Source: Elysia chlorotica
Taxonomy: Eukaryota; Mollusca; Gastropoda; Plakobranchidae
NCBI GenBank assembly: GCA_003991915.1
Contig: RQTK01000056.1
Location: forward strand, 543,687 to 607,686
DNA length: 64,000 nt
Direction: 5' to 3'
Below the pieces are notes generated by a model. It was not told the origin of the DNA, did not search any database, and saw only the letters and a program-made list of their open reading frames with translations. A program made the position numbers and the translations under genes. Of this stretch, positions 20,773 through 32,774 are shown one piece after another. Each line of letters begins with the position of its first letter. Within the stretch, counting starts at the first letter, position 1.

Positions 20773-23700
20773 TTTGTGCCTCTAATTCTTTCCTTTCTAT
20801 AATTTTTATTTTTTCTCGTTCTTTAGTTACCGGTACTTAAAAATATTAAATGCACAAAAAATTATAATCTACGGACTTGCTCAGGGCTTTTGTGTGCGCT
20901 GACTCTAACATACGTGTCTTGAAGATCTATGAAAATAAATAATTCTGATAACAAACTATTTATGTAAACATGCACACAGCAACAGAAATAGGAAAATTAC
21001 TTAGAAAACGTCAAGTTTATTTTAAAAATTATTCAATTATTTTATACAAGTGACCATCAATCTAAAGAATATAAGTAAAAAAAAACATTGAAAGAAGAAA
21101 AAAAATGATGGAGGATTGAGAAAATGGCCAGTTTTAATTTTGTCTTTTAAAGTTTTCACTCTTCTTTTTCCAACCGTTTCTTTTCAGTTTTTACTTGGCA
21201 TTGTTTCTTATTATTTTTTTTTGTAGATTTTTGCTTAATAATAAAGTTTTGTTGCTATTTTCTGACATTTACTTAGTACTGTTGCCAGTATTACTCGTAA
21301 TTACACTTCTTTTTCATTTTCTATTTTTGTTTTTAGCATTGTTTTACATCTCCAATTATTGCCGGTTAAGTCTGCCTAATAAAAATAACACATGGAATGA
21401 CAAAAGAAAAACCAGAGGTAATGTTACTTTGCTTTCAAGACCTCTTTTGCTTTTGACCATAACATTCATGATTCTAAGGTTTTTTGTTTGTAATCAGAAA
21501 AGCTTGCCAAAGAAAAATACCCTTAACAATACAAAGCCAACCAAAGAACAGAAGACCCTTGACATGCTTTGTTTTGATTTCTTGGGTGGTAAGTAGTCTA
21601 CAGCGTTCTGGTGAGTTTAATACATGTACTCGTCTTAAGACATAAGTATATAAAAAGAATAAGTCTCCTGATGAGTTGTAAGCTACCAAGAGTCCTAGAC
21701 CTAGACGTTGTATTTACGATCCCTTTTGTTTATAGCAGGAGCACCACTTGCCATTGAATAATAAACATGTCTTTACAAAGTCTGTCAGAATCAATTTTTA
21801 GGTCAACCTAAGACAGACTGATTTGGAATATGGCGAAATAAAGCAACAATACAAAACAAAACAAAAACAACCCAAAACTATAGGATCTGGTTACATACAG
21901 CCCATTCTATCTGTCCTACCTTGAATCGTTTTAGTAAAGATCGTGATTTTCTGCCACTAGCACTGATGAAATTACCGGGTAATGAAAAACAAAAGCTCGA
22001 TCCATGGAGCAGCGCTGAACTTAGACGGAAGTATAGATGGTATTCTATGGAAAATTTTTTGTCAAGTTTAAGCAGTGATACAGTTTTACGAAAATCTTAA
22101 TTAGTATAGAAAAATGAGTGCACAGGGGTGATCTCACTTTTCTCAAAATTAAAAACGTGAGTACAGTTTGTCACCAGAGAACTGATTTAAAATAAAGCTT
22201 AGTACAGTTTAGTATAAACATGTCAAAATAGACATGGCTTAGATGGAAAAAAACGATCTTGTTAAAAGGAAGGTGATTTGAACAAATTCATTTAAACGTA
22301 ATTATGTTTGCAATCATAAATAAGTTTGGATCAGTAATCACGTTTAACCGACACTTTCCTGGTAATAAGATCTTATCAATGTTTATAAGACAAAGAGTTT
22401 GGTATTCCTTATGATCATGCTGAGAAATCCAATGCAAAGGACTCTTTAGGAAACTAAAATTATTAGACACTAAAATAAGCGTTATGACGTGCTTGAAGAC
22501 TTTTGCTAAAAAATGTTTTCGGAATTAACTTAGTTTACTTAATCACTCACTTTTAGTATAGTTTCTAATTTTCATCGTGTAACTACCTAGATCTAAGTAT
22601 TGAACCGAGATGTTATCTATATTCGATTCGCTCGTCAAAGTTTTAATTTTGTTTTTAGCTATGACTGTTATCCTTTAAATCATGTAATCTATCTATTTTA
22701 ATCAAAATATGAAAATTATCAATACCTTTCATTGCGATATATAGCCATACAGATGTGCCTCCATATTCCGAAAAATAATGAAATTTAATTTGCTTTGTAA
22801 TACTACTGATAAGCAAACTTAATTCAGTTATGATTCCTTTGTCCAAATTACTTGGTTAATGCAACAGCTATGTAGTGACATTTTAGGCTGTTTGTCTAGG
22901 GATATGACAAAATTAAATAACTGATCACAAGACTGGTCCGTAGAAGGAATAATAAGTAGCTAGTTTTTATCTGATCAATAAATTTCGGTGATTTTCTCAG
23001 ATAAACAACATGTTAATTTACAAGCTAACGTTGACTTCCTCGCTACATTTTACTCAATCTCATCTATCAATTCGTCCTAGTCCATCCCCAGTAAACTCTA
23101 GGGATATACATGTATAAAGTCTAAACCCTACGTAACGCCTAATGCAACAACTCAAAGCAAAGGTAGTAACAAAGGAAAGGAATGAATGAACACTAAAATA
23201 AATTCTCATAAAAATTAAAGGGGATTTCCGTTGCGATCGCGTAGGTCTTAACTTCAAAAGAAACCTTATTATTCTCTAAGCACTACCACATCTATCAGGG
23301 CTGTGGAATCAACTTAAATTGAATTTTTTGGCCATTCACTATCTAATACTTTATACCTACCTTAAGGGCAGTATCTTAACAAATCATACACGCGGTGGGA
23401 TAATGAAATAGACCCTTAAAAAATTGGCATGACTGAATATAATTTACAAACATTTCTTAATAGTGACAACATAATTATGTTTTCTGTCTTTATTGCATGT
23501 AAGAATAATTAATTTTGCCAACTAGTCAGTTTTTCCCCTCACTTAGAGTATTTACATCTTACAATGGCCGACGTACAAAAAGTATTCAGGTTAATGTGGT
23601 CGACAATGTGAGATAGTGATGTAGCACTTCATTAACGCCTTTTTTAAGTCTATGTATAACAAATACATACTGTTTTCAATAGTGAGAATTTATCATCTAC

Positions 23701-24180
23701 TTAAGACGCATGCCATATAGAGTATGATGGAAGGGTATTCTTATGTGTCCAGGTATTGTAACATTCAGCGTTGTTGACTTTCTCGCCATCTGGTGATGAG
23801 TTCATCACCTCATTGGAATTCAAAGGTGATTTTAGTTAGACCAAAGTATGCACCCCATTGTACCAGAGAGTATGGGAAAACTGGATCTTTAGTCTTTGAC
23901 AATCATTTTAAATTATGCTATGTTAAGTTTTGGGTAGGATAGCCAATCTAAGGCAATTATTTTTTTTCACTATATTACCACGTTGTTGTATCTTTTAAGA
24001 ACACATTGCAGCAAAACATTAGAAATTAGAGATTTAAATGATAGTATAGAGAGCACTGAAAGTGTAAGGAAAATAGATGTTGATTATGATACGAGCATGC
24101 GCAGATAGAAAGAAAGTATGAGCTATACGTGTGCCAAAAAGGTAAGGAAAGATTACAAAATTAAATAGGGGAAAAAAAAG
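20773..24180. other. Intergenic AT-rich DNA, nothing recognised
   Basis: 3.4 kb without exon-like frames. The 133-codon frame at 21195-21596 is T-rich, hydrophobic and has no family resemblance; I treat it as chance. Confidence 0.5.
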
Positions 24181-24195
24181 AAAAAGAATGAAATT

Positions 24196-24206
24196 TGGAG
24201 AGAGAT

Positions 24207-24253
<47 letters not shown>

Positions 24254-24330
24254 GAGAAATAAACATGCAGACAGACAGACAGTCAAATAGACAGACAGAC
24301 TGGCAGACAGACAGACAGACTAAAAGAGAG
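24196..24330. repeat. GA and AGAC microsatellites
   Basis: GA repeats followed by tandem AGAC tetranucleotides (CAGACAGACAGACAG) with small interruptions. Confidence 0.9.
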
Positions 24331-24744
24331 AGAGAAGGAATTAGAAATGAGATAGAAAGAACGACATAGAAAAAGTGGAACAGATACAATCACACTGAAG
24401 TAGAGAGAGCAACGTGAAAATGTTGCGGTCAGAAGAGAAGACATTAGCGATCTAACATATCCATCAGTCCACTCACCAATGTTGACCGCCTGGTCATATC
24501 TGAGCATTGTGGGTCACTGCGATCTCTGTTCGGTCATGCTGATGAAAGGTTACCTGGACTTTAACAGAAAGCAATGGAACCATCCGTCATCAACGTGGGA
24601 TGGGTTCCATGTAGTTGATTTGCAGAGGTAGCTCTGTCGGTTTGGGCTGTGGACAAAGGAGAAGGGAAATCATTTCCAGGAAATAGCAAAGCTGTAGGGT
24701 AAGTCTTAAAAAAGGTCCTATGAGGCGAGGTGACTTCAGAGCGG

Positions 24745-24870
24745 GATACGAATTATACTAAAACCGACTCAGTCAGTAGAAGTCAAACACGACAGCCAGC
24801 ACGGGCTCAAACTCTGAAACCGTTGCATAGGAAGCCGACTTCATAACCAATCGTCCCTAAGCAAGAAGTC
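24745..24870 (-). mobile_element. Very diverged SINE fragment
   Basis: Minus-strand head-like segment GGAAGCCGACTTCATAACCA next to GGGCTCAAACTC (B-box-like on the minus strand) and ACCGACTCAGTCAGTAG. Order and spacing resemble the type 1 head plus body junction, but similarity is low. Confidence 0.35.
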
Positions 24871-25639
24871 CATCGTTCACAGTTGTGATGATGCCACTAT
24901 CTCCGTGTCGGAGGTCTCTGTGTCTATCTGCAGAAAACCTAAAAGAACGTCAAACTAGTTGAGGACAGATGTATATACTTTTAAAGTTGCGTTGGCAAGC
25001 TAACTCAGTCTCATTATTAACGAGGCGGGTGGTAGTTCAACCAGTAGAGAGACCATGCTGTTTCTTGAGAATTTAAGTTTGTTCTTAGATTAAGACTTTT
25101 TATGTTTTAAATTGGAGTAATCGGTGTTATATATGATTGTAAACTTTAAATTTAATCGACTGAGACAAGCCATGGACACCCCACTTTGTCTCTACATATA
25201 GGAGCACGAAGAAAAGTACTGTAGAAGTTATTCTTTGTACCTGTCGTCGTAGGCTTTGTGAGCCTCCACGGAAATTTTCGGTAAATGGGCCTACTTGTTC
25301 ATTTTGTTCTTAATTTTGACTTTCTTTGAAAAGAATCCTCTTCAGTGTAATAATACTAACATCGCTAGTTTTAATGGAAGCTGCGTTTCTCGCCTTTAAA
25401 CTAGTGTTTCCATAATATTTTCTATTGATAAAATAGCGTCAATCATTGCTGTTCAATTGTTTTCGTATTAAATTGAAATAATTTTTTTCCCACATGAAAT
25501 AGAAATGTAACATACTTTGGATAAGGAGCAAAAAGAAACAAGACAATAGGAAAAATCATAATTTTTCAGGATTAATGCGGTATGTGTATTCTGTGTCTAT
25601 TTTTCTCAGAACATGACCAAAATTCTGATTTCCATTTCC
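24871..25639. other. Intergenic, nothing recognised
   Basis: No supported feature. Confidence 0.45.
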
Positions 25640-25734
25640 TGAATCCAATCTGTCAACATTGGACACGGACGCAGGTAAACATTTGCCATTGAGTTTGAAT
25701 CAGCGGAAACCTGCACTCCAGGCCCCATAAACCT

Positions 25735-25875
25735 GCCCAATCTGCCTGCGTCTAATCACCAGTAGATGGTCAAGATACGCTTTAGTACAAGACTAAGGCG
25801 ATTCTAGTTCTAGTACTAGTACTTCATGTTGGTAGCGACTCTTTCTGATAGTAGAGACATTGCGAAATCGTGGCC
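25735..25875 (+). repeat. Dispersed repeat, copy 1
   Basis: Shares CACCAGTAGATGGTCAAGAT and the following ACGCTTT with the copy at 26600. Downstream it has CTAGTACTAGTAC and TTGGTAGCGACTCT, like TTGGTAGCACTCT in the second copy. No family known to me. Confidence 0.5.
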
Positions 25876-26211
25876 CAAAACCATAACAACAACGATGGGT
25901 AAGGAAACTTGCTCCGGCTTCTAAGTGGAGACCTACGGAGTAACTAAGCTATCCGGAAAAGCCCAAGGTTTAAGGGAAGTGCTTATGTCAGGTATAACGG
26001 TCGTTTTGATTGAAAATACTGTAGTGTGATTTAGTATGATTTTGCGTACATTGTTCGGAATACTTGAGGCGACAGCTCCTTTCTTTCAGCATAAGTATAA
26101 AAAAAAATTTGAAGATTGGCCAGCCGCTTTTGTTTCAGTGAGCACGCGTCAGGCTAGCTCCCAGTAGTAATAGAACTGTGAGCTTTTAATGAGAAGGTGG
26201 TTCTAGTTGAG

Positions 26212-26462
26212 TTGGTTTAACGTCCAACATCAGCAATATAATAGGCCATATTCTGGACAGGACCCAAGACTGACGTCTGACAATTTTATGTGTTCCAAAC
26301 ACGAGAAAACGGCGGGGATACCATGACTCCTATCTCAGTCGGTCATACTAAACTGACACCGACCCAACCAGTAGGGAGCGAAATCGCCAAGGCTCGAACT
26401 ACGGACCTTTTGCGTAAGAAGCCGATGTTCTACCCCAGGGCCACCGCGTACTCCTTTTGTGG
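26212..26462 (-). mobile_element. SINE, full length, head type 1 (best reference copy)
   Basis: Minus-strand copy with every part. The tail starts GAGTTGGTTTAACGTCCAAC (20 bases), then CCCAAGACTGACGTCTGACA. The body has ATGACTCCTATCTCAGTCGG and ACTGACACCGACCCAACCAG. The head has the B-box complement GGCTCGAACTA and AAGCCGATGTTCTACCCCAG. The head is tRNA-like, so RNA polymerase III promotion and LINE-dependent mobilisation are inferred from the SINE class. Length is about 245 bases. Confidence 0.9.
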
Positions 26463-26599
26463 GAAGGTCTCAGTAAATCTATAATCTTTGGTAGGACAAC
26501 GTAGTGTCGCACTGTGTATGGTGCTATCAACGTATGCACTGTCCATCTTTACGGCTGGCCAATCAACGGGCGCAATAAACCTGACGAACATCTCTGGGG

Positions 26600-26770
26600 A
26601 TAAGCACCAGTGGTAGATGGTCAAGATACGCTTTTAAGTATAGTCCAGGGAGGTTCTATATACTTATTGCTTCGGGTCCTTGTGGCAGTGTTCTCTAGTA
26701 GGACCAGAAAGGTTCTATAATTTTTGGTAGCACTCTATGTAATATATTATTCTTAAGTAGTACTAGTCAA
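26600..26770 (+). repeat. Dispersed repeat, copy 2
   Basis: Second copy of the repeat at 25735 (CACCAGTGGTAGATGGTCAA, then GATACGCTTTT), about 870 bases away in the same orientation. It contains internal repeats of GTTCTATA. Confidence 0.5.
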
Positions 26771-26904
26771 AGGCAGTCAGCGTCTATAAACTGGAGCTTC
26801 CCTTGTGATGGTATCAATGTATAGAGTATGATCCGCGCTTGATGCTAGCCATTCATCGTCCCAGCATTGATTAACATCTATGGTTTGATAGAGTTTGTAT
26901 CGGC

Positions 26905-26990
26905 TCCCTCTCTCTCTCTCTCCTTCTCTCTCTCTCTCTCTCTCTCTCTCTATTTCTTTCTCTCTCTCCTTCTCTCTCTCTCTCTTTTCT
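26905..26990. repeat. CT microsatellite
   Basis: TC repeats with CTTT interruptions. Confidence 0.9.
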
Positions 26991-29033
26991 TCTTTTTTCC
27001 TTTTTACTCATTACCTTGCTCCAAAACATCTCAAACTTCATTAATCGAAGTAAGTAATGTTTTCCCAAAGGCAAGGAAACTTACAAAATATGCCAGTATG
27101 TAAGAAAAAGATAGAAATTTGCTTTACTCTCTCAGATACATTGAACAGGATGGTTGGAATTTGGCCCGCTCAATGGTTCTTACTAACCTCGGTATACTTT
27201 CTACAAAATCATATTTCTCACATGCTATCATTTTCAGTATAACAATGTATTTTTGTATATTGAATAGACGCAGTAAGTTTTTTAGGCATATTTTTGTGCA
27301 GAGAGTTTACCTAGTCGTGCCTCCCTTTAGTGCAAAATACAAAAACTGGCCTAAAATTGCGGGTGTCCTGAATTTAAAACACGGGAGCTTTTGACCGGTT
27401 CCTTTTTTTTGTATGATTTTGTCTGTGATTATATAAAAATATCCTATTGAGTGAAAAAGGAACCTATGACTTAAGAGGTATTAGCAACGACACTTCCTGG
27501 TAAAATAATCGAACTACAAATCAGTTGGTTCTCAGTCCGTGAATTACTCGCCTTCAAACACAATAATATATAATGCGTGGTCGTTAAAAATCTTCCGTCA
27601 TGTTACAAGCGAGGTATTGCTTGTGTCAAAATTACGCTAAAATATAAGATGGGAAAAATAATTTTCATACTCTTGATTAAAGATAAGTTTCCATTCGTAT
27701 AGCAGTTTTGTAATTATTTTATATTTTCCACTCATTCAAAACAATATTTACAATAAAGAAACAAACACGTGGCACATCACAAGCTATTACAACATTTTGT
27801 TATCATTCAAATAACGACACCAGTGTAAAAATACACAGTGCCCAGGCTATATTTAGCATATAGCTACTTGTGGACATCGTTATGTCACATCCGCTTCCTG
27901 TGTCATATTCCGGTAATCCCCGCATCATGAGGTAATCATCATTTGATGACGTCATCGGAGCATCCGCTAAATATATTGCACTATGGTATTTTTTTTTTTA
28001 CAGGCTAGAGCTAATGTTACACAAAAATTATAATCCCCACATCACAGCTCCATATTCTTCAAACTGATTCGTATTACAAAGCCAGCGGTTTTGCCTTTAA
28101 TAACTCTAAACGGAACTAAATAGGGTTAGTTATTACGGTATTTTCTTCTATGCTGTCCACCAAACTTGTGAACCATTGTCCAAAAACAAACACGTTTAAC
28201 TGAATCTTTCAGATATAACGAAGCGAATAAAAAAGCGATTAGTCTATCTCGTGTTAGCACACGTGACAGCCATGTTGTCTAAAATTGGAATGAAAAAATC
28301 TCGTCGCAGGCGTTTCACACAAAATTATTTATATCACAGAAAAATGAAAATCTAGGCCTACATAGAGGAACATGGTCCCAAAGTTTTTTATTCAATTTGA
28401 CACAACGACCATCTTGTAATTCTTTTAATTAATTGTCTGTTTCTTTACCAATGTGTGTCGAGTTAGGCCACAAACATTTAAAAACCATGAGGTAAAAATT
28501 AAATACTGGTAAAATATCCAGATATTTCCACCCACATCTTTGGACGAGCTTGTGATTTGATTTTTCTCATTAAAATTTCACTTAAACGACACTTGTCAGA
28601 TATGATTCTCATCTATTAGACCCCACACTGAAACCGTCGTAAAATTCGACTTCAATTTTTTACCCTCTATAACTCAAGGCATTGTCTCGCAACCAATTTA
28701 AAGCCAGGTCCAAGCACTCGAAAACAAACACACACACAAAAGGAAAACTTAAAAACATAAAATTAAAAAAACAAAATATTTATGCTGACGGACCCAGAGT
28801 GTTTACTCATCGGTAGAAAAACCAGGCTTTGTTTCAGTGTTGTCTGCAAAGACTTCTCGTCAGGTTATGATTCCTACCCGACCCAGAGACCAGATCCAGA
28901 CGTTCGTCACTTAATCACCGAGCTCCAGGTATGTCCAGGTTTGTACAGTACTGACCCCAGGTTAAGTGGTCACTCCAGCTGCACACATCAGTCCTAATTA
29001 TCCTCAAAAATTATCTTGTGCAGACGGCCCAGC
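26991..29033. other. Intergenic AT-rich DNA, nothing coding recognised
   Basis: No exon-like frame. It contains a perfect CRE palindrome, listed separately. Confidence 0.45.
27947..27954. promoter_or_regulatory. CRE-like palindrome TGACGTCA
   Basis: A perfect 8-base CREB/ATF consensus in the context TTGATGACGTCATCGGAG. It is a motif match only, with no promoter or gene start recognised next to it. Confidence 0.25.
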
Positions 29034-29199
29034 TGTAAAGCCAGTGTATGTCAACACCTACAAACCTGCAAGCCCATTACTGCGCTAAGTGGACTTGTAT
29101 GAGTAGAATTACACATCTAGTACTTTAGATTGCATTGCTTGCATACCTTGTGAACTCAGATGTGCAGTAAATCTTGGGGTTAATATGTGTTGTTAAATG

Positions 29200-29259
<60 letters not shown>

Positions 29260-29634
29260 TAACAATAATAATAATAATAATAATAATNNNNNNNNNNNNN
29301 NNNNNNNNNNNNNNNNNNNNNNNNNNNNNNNNNNNNNNNNNNNNNNNNNNNNNNNNNNNNNNNNNNNNNNNNNNNNNNNNNNNNNNNNNNNNNNNNNNNN
29401 NNNNNNNNNNNNNNNNNNNNNNNNNNNNNNNNNNNNNNNNNNNNNNNNNNNNNNNNNNNNNNNNNNNNNNNNNNNNNNNNNNNNNNNNNNNNNNNNNNNN
29501 NNNNNNNNNNNNNNNNNNNNNNNNNNNNNNNNNNNNNNNNNNNNNNNNNNNNNNNNNNNNNNNNNNNNNNNNNNNNNNNNNNNNNNNNNNNNNNNNNNNN
29601 NNNNNNNNNNNNNNNNNNNNNNNNNNNNNNNTTA

Positions 29635-29694
<60 letters not shown>

Positions 29695-29859
29695 CATTTA
29701 ACAACACATATTAACCCCAAGATTTACTGCACATCTGAGTTCACAATGTATGCAAGCAATGCAATCTAAAGTACTAGATTTGTAATTCTACTCATACAAG
29801 TCCACTTAGCGCAGTAATGGGCCTGCAGGTTTGAGGTGTTGACATACACTGGCTTTACA
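29034..29859. repeat. Long inverted repeat around an AAT tract and assembly gap
   Basis: The left arm (29034-29207) and right arm (29690-29859) are reverse complements over about 170 bases with few differences. TGTAAAGCCAGTGTATGTCA on the left pairs with TGACATACACTGGCTTTACA on the right, and GTTAAATGTCACATTAATAA pairs with TTATTAATGTGACATTTAAC. Between them an AAT repeat on the left and its complement ATT on the right run into the gap. It could be a fold-back or MITE-type element, or an assembly artefact where one locus was scaffolded to its own reverse complement. Confidence 0.85.
29288..29631. other. Assembly gap (344 N)
   Basis: Run of N flanked by AAT repeats. Open frames spanning it are meaningless. 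Confidence 0.99.
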
Positions 29860-30439
29860 ACCAGATAATCATGATAATGTTTATAATAAGGATACGGGTA
29901 TAGAAGCGTTTTCCTTTTGGTAAAATTATATTTTGCATTGTGGCCTTCTGCTCTATGGTAGTAAGTACAGCATCCATAAGTCTAGACAACGGTCTTAGAG
30001 TAGCCATAATCCGTGGTCTAAGTTTAGAGCATCTTTCTACTAACTACCCTTAGTGACGCTAACCTGCTACAGCAGAAGTCAATATGCAATAACCGCCAAA
30101 CATGTTCCCTATTATAATACGCTAATTTTGGCGGGGTGCAAAGCGAGGTGAATAATCTGCACGCCGGTGGAATTAGCCCGCAGTCTGCGCATGCCCGGCA
30201 GCCATTTTTATGATGGCAGCCATTATGGATTAGGCATAACTATGGTGGAAACTATTTACTTGCATGTCTCTTGTGAGTGATAAACAATGGCGCCCATAGG
30301 GGCAGAGCAGAAGAAAGAACGCTGAAAAGAAAAATAGGCGCCGAGGGACGCAAGAAAATTGGAAGCAAGTTTATTCCTGAAAGGTTTGTACAGCTCTTAA
30401 TGGGGCCAATATTACATCGTTTGAATATGTGAATAATAC
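29860..30439. other. Intergenic; GC-richer possible promoter-like patch
   Basis: The patch 30180-30370 contains TCTGCGCATGCCC (an NRF1-like TGCGCATGC core) followed by GCCATTTTTATGATGGCAGC and CAATGGCGCCCAT, motifs seen in TATA-less promoters. The ATGs here open only very short frames. No downstream first exon was identified, so this is a weak suggestion. Confidence 0.25.
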
Positions 30440-30464
30440 ACATAGCCTACATTTAGGCATAGAT

Positions 30465-30800
30465 GGGTTTGAGTAGTTTTTGGAAATTAGAAAGTAGAGT
30501 TGGTATAAAGTTAGTATAAGCCGCAATTAGAAAGCATTGAATTATGTTCTATTGACTGTCATCTTACTACTAATTATAGCCGGGCACCACTTTAAAATTC
30601 CAGCTCTAAATTTTTTTCTCGCGATATCAAGTTAGTATATTTGAACTAATAGTGAGGAACTTCTCTCTAAAATTTTAAAGTTAAAACAACACCCTTCTTA
30701 AGGATAGCCTGAAATAGGAACTTCTCTCTAATTGTTCTAAATTGAAACTATTTCCTTCCTTCTAGTGACTTGTGCTCTAAATAAAAATATAGACACGTTT
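30465..30800. repeat. ~320-bp direct repeat, copy 1
   Basis: Near match to 31615-31945: GTAGTTTTTGGAAATTAGAA, CTATTGACTGTCATCTTACT, AGCCGGGCACCACTTTAAAA, CTCGCGATATCAAGTTAGTA, GAACTTCTCTCTAA (twice per copy) and AAATATAGACACG appear in the same order in both. No coding potential. A GA microsatellite follows each copy or lies next to it. Confidence 0.85.
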
Positions 30801-30834
30801 TGTATGGTCTAAATACGTGTCACGGATGCAGTTA

Positions 30835-30900
30835 GTGAGGCAGGAAGAAAGAGAGAGAGAGAGAGGGAGGGAAAAGAGAGAGAGCGAGAGAGAGACAAAA
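30835..30900. repeat. GA-rich microsatellite
   Basis: Preceded by GTTAGTGAGGCAGGAAGAAA, a leader also found before the GA tract at about 32510 and in a weaker form at 31555. Confidence 0.85.
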
Positions 30901-31339
30901 AAAAAAATATAAAAAAATGGTAAAATCTCAGAAATTACCTTTAAAACATATGTTTTTGTGAAATGGTATATATGATGTAGTAGTATTATAAGTAGGTATC
31001 CTTGTGTCTCGGGCGGCGATGATAGGCGCCCTGTGAAATTAGATCTCATTGGTTTTCTTGAGAGCAGCGAATGCGTCTCTCCATGCTTTCATTGACCCGA
31101 TGAGGGGTTTAGAACATGTCACTAGGAAGGGCCTTTCCCAAATAATAATGAAATTGGGGTCCTTGCCAGAATGCATGTTACAGGGAAGCTGTGTCCACAT
31201 CATTGAAAGTCAGATTTTCGAATGATGGACTCGGAACATATTTTTAAGAATGAATGTACAATCTAACATTTTATTCTCACATAGACCGGGCTTTTCAAAC
31301 GATTCAAGATCATAATTCTAAAAAAAATATTCTTTTTTT

Positions 31340-31505
31340 AAACAAGCTCTATTGTGGACGGGCACATAGACTAACTTATGACACACAGGGACAATGCGGA
31401 GATATCAGGACTCTGTCTCACTCGGTCACATTAAAATGACACCAATCCAACAAGTAGGGGACAAGTCACCAGAGCTGTCCTGGAACCACGGACCTCCTGC
31501 ATTGA
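31340..31505 (-). mobile_element. SINE, partial
   Basis: Minus-strand tail (CTATTGTGGACGGGCACATA), body (TCTCACTCGGTCACATTAAA, ATGACACCAATCCAACAAGT) and part of a head (CCTGGAACCACGGACCTCCT). Confidence 0.75.
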
Positions 31506-31509
31506 AAAC

Positions 31510-31605
31510 TCATGGATGGAGAGACGGGAGGGGGTAGAGGGAGAGAGAAAGATGCAGTAATTGAAGCAGGGAGAAACAGAGAGAGAGAGAGAGAACATGC
31601 GCAAA
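31510..31605. repeat. GA-rich tract
   Basis: Purine-rich repeats containing GATGCAGTAATTGAAGCAGG, related to the leaders at 30822 and 32505. Confidence 0.8.
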
Positions 31606-31614
31606 AAGTGGGCT

Positions 31615-31945
31615 GCAATTTAGTAGTTTTTAGAAATTAAAAAGTAGAGCTGGTATAAAGGTAATAGAAGCACAATTAGAAGGCATTGATTTATGTTCTA
31701 TTGACTGTCATCTTACTATAGCCGGGCACCACTTTAAAACTCCAGCTCTAAATTTTTTTTCTCGCGATATCAAGTTAGTAGATTTGAACTAATAGTGAGG
31801 AACTTCTCTCTAAATTTTTTAAGCTAAAACAATCCCCTTCTTAAGGATAGCCTTAAATAGGAACTTCTCTCTAAATGTTCTAAATTGAAATTTTTCCTTT
31901 ATTAGTGACTTTTGCTCTAAATAAAAATATAGACACGCTTTGTAT
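31615..31945. repeat. ~320-bp direct repeat, copy 2
   Basis: Second copy of 30465-30800, about 1.16 kb away and in the same orientation. It has the same landmark order and scattered substitutions, and lacks a few bases near 31725. Confidence 0.85.
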
Positions 31946-32144
31946 AGTCTAATTAGGATATGCAATATAATAGACTTTATAGATAATGGCCTCACTTTAA
32001 GACTGGCTCTATCTGTTTCCTCTGCTATCGCCGAAATCAATAGTTATGGATATACAACGAACCTCCGCATCAGATAACAATTCGATCGATTGAAAAAATT
32101 GGTGGTATGCAACAAACTTTCGAATCTTCCAACTTGTCTGATAT

Positions 32145-32300
32145 TGTTGACGTGCACCAAGACTAACGTCTAATAAGTTTACGGGCTACCACACAGAGAC
32201 AGTGCGGAGATACCAGGACTCTGTTCCACATTCAACTAGTAGGGGACGATTCGCACGGCGGGGCTCGAACCACAGACCTCCTGTATTGGAAGGCGATGTT
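32145..32300 (-). mobile_element. SINE, partial, body internally deleted
   Basis: Minus-strand tail (GCACCAAGACTAACGTCTAA), body (CTACCACACAGAGACAGTGC) and head (GGGGCTCGAACCACAGACCT, AAGGCGATGTTC). The segment between TCTGTTCCACATT and CAACTAGTAGGGG is missing. Confidence 0.75.
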
Positions 32301-32364
32301 CATATTTTTTGGAACGTCCTGTGAGAGAAGAAATATCATTAAATTGTAGACTTAACTGAAATGA

Positions 32365-32558
32365 GGGAGATATAAAGAGAGGGGGAGTGGGAATCGAGGG
32401 AGAGAGAGAGAGAGCTGGACGGGAGGAGGGAGAAAAAGAGAGGGAGGGAGAGCGAGGGGGAGAGAGGGAGGGAGAGAAGGAGGGACAGACAGGGAGAGAG
32501 AAAGATGCAGTAAGTGAGGCAGGAAGAAAGAGAAAGAGACGGAGGGAAAAGAGAGAGG

Positions 32559-32634
<76 letters not shown>

Positions 32635-32660
32635 CGAGCAGACAGACAGACATAGCAAAA
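32365..32660. repeat. Purine-rich block with long GA microsatellite
   Basis: About 70 bases of pure GA near 32567-32630 inside 300 bases of purine-rich sequence. Confidence 0.95.
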
Positions 32661-32774
32661 TAATAGTTATATCTTTCAAGAGACTAAAACAGCGATAGAA
32701 GGCTTAAAAATATAGGGAGAGAAAAAACCAGGTTATTTATTTCTTCTTCTTTGCAAAGTTTGGTGGTAATCTGG

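Noticed and set aside
21195-21596. 133-codon hydrophobic frame
   Set aside because: T-rich AT-biased DNA gives apparent membrane helices by chance. No homology cue, and the end is lysine-rich without pattern.
29174-29720. Long frames across the N gap
   Set aside because: They read through unknown bases and an AAT repeat; meaningless.
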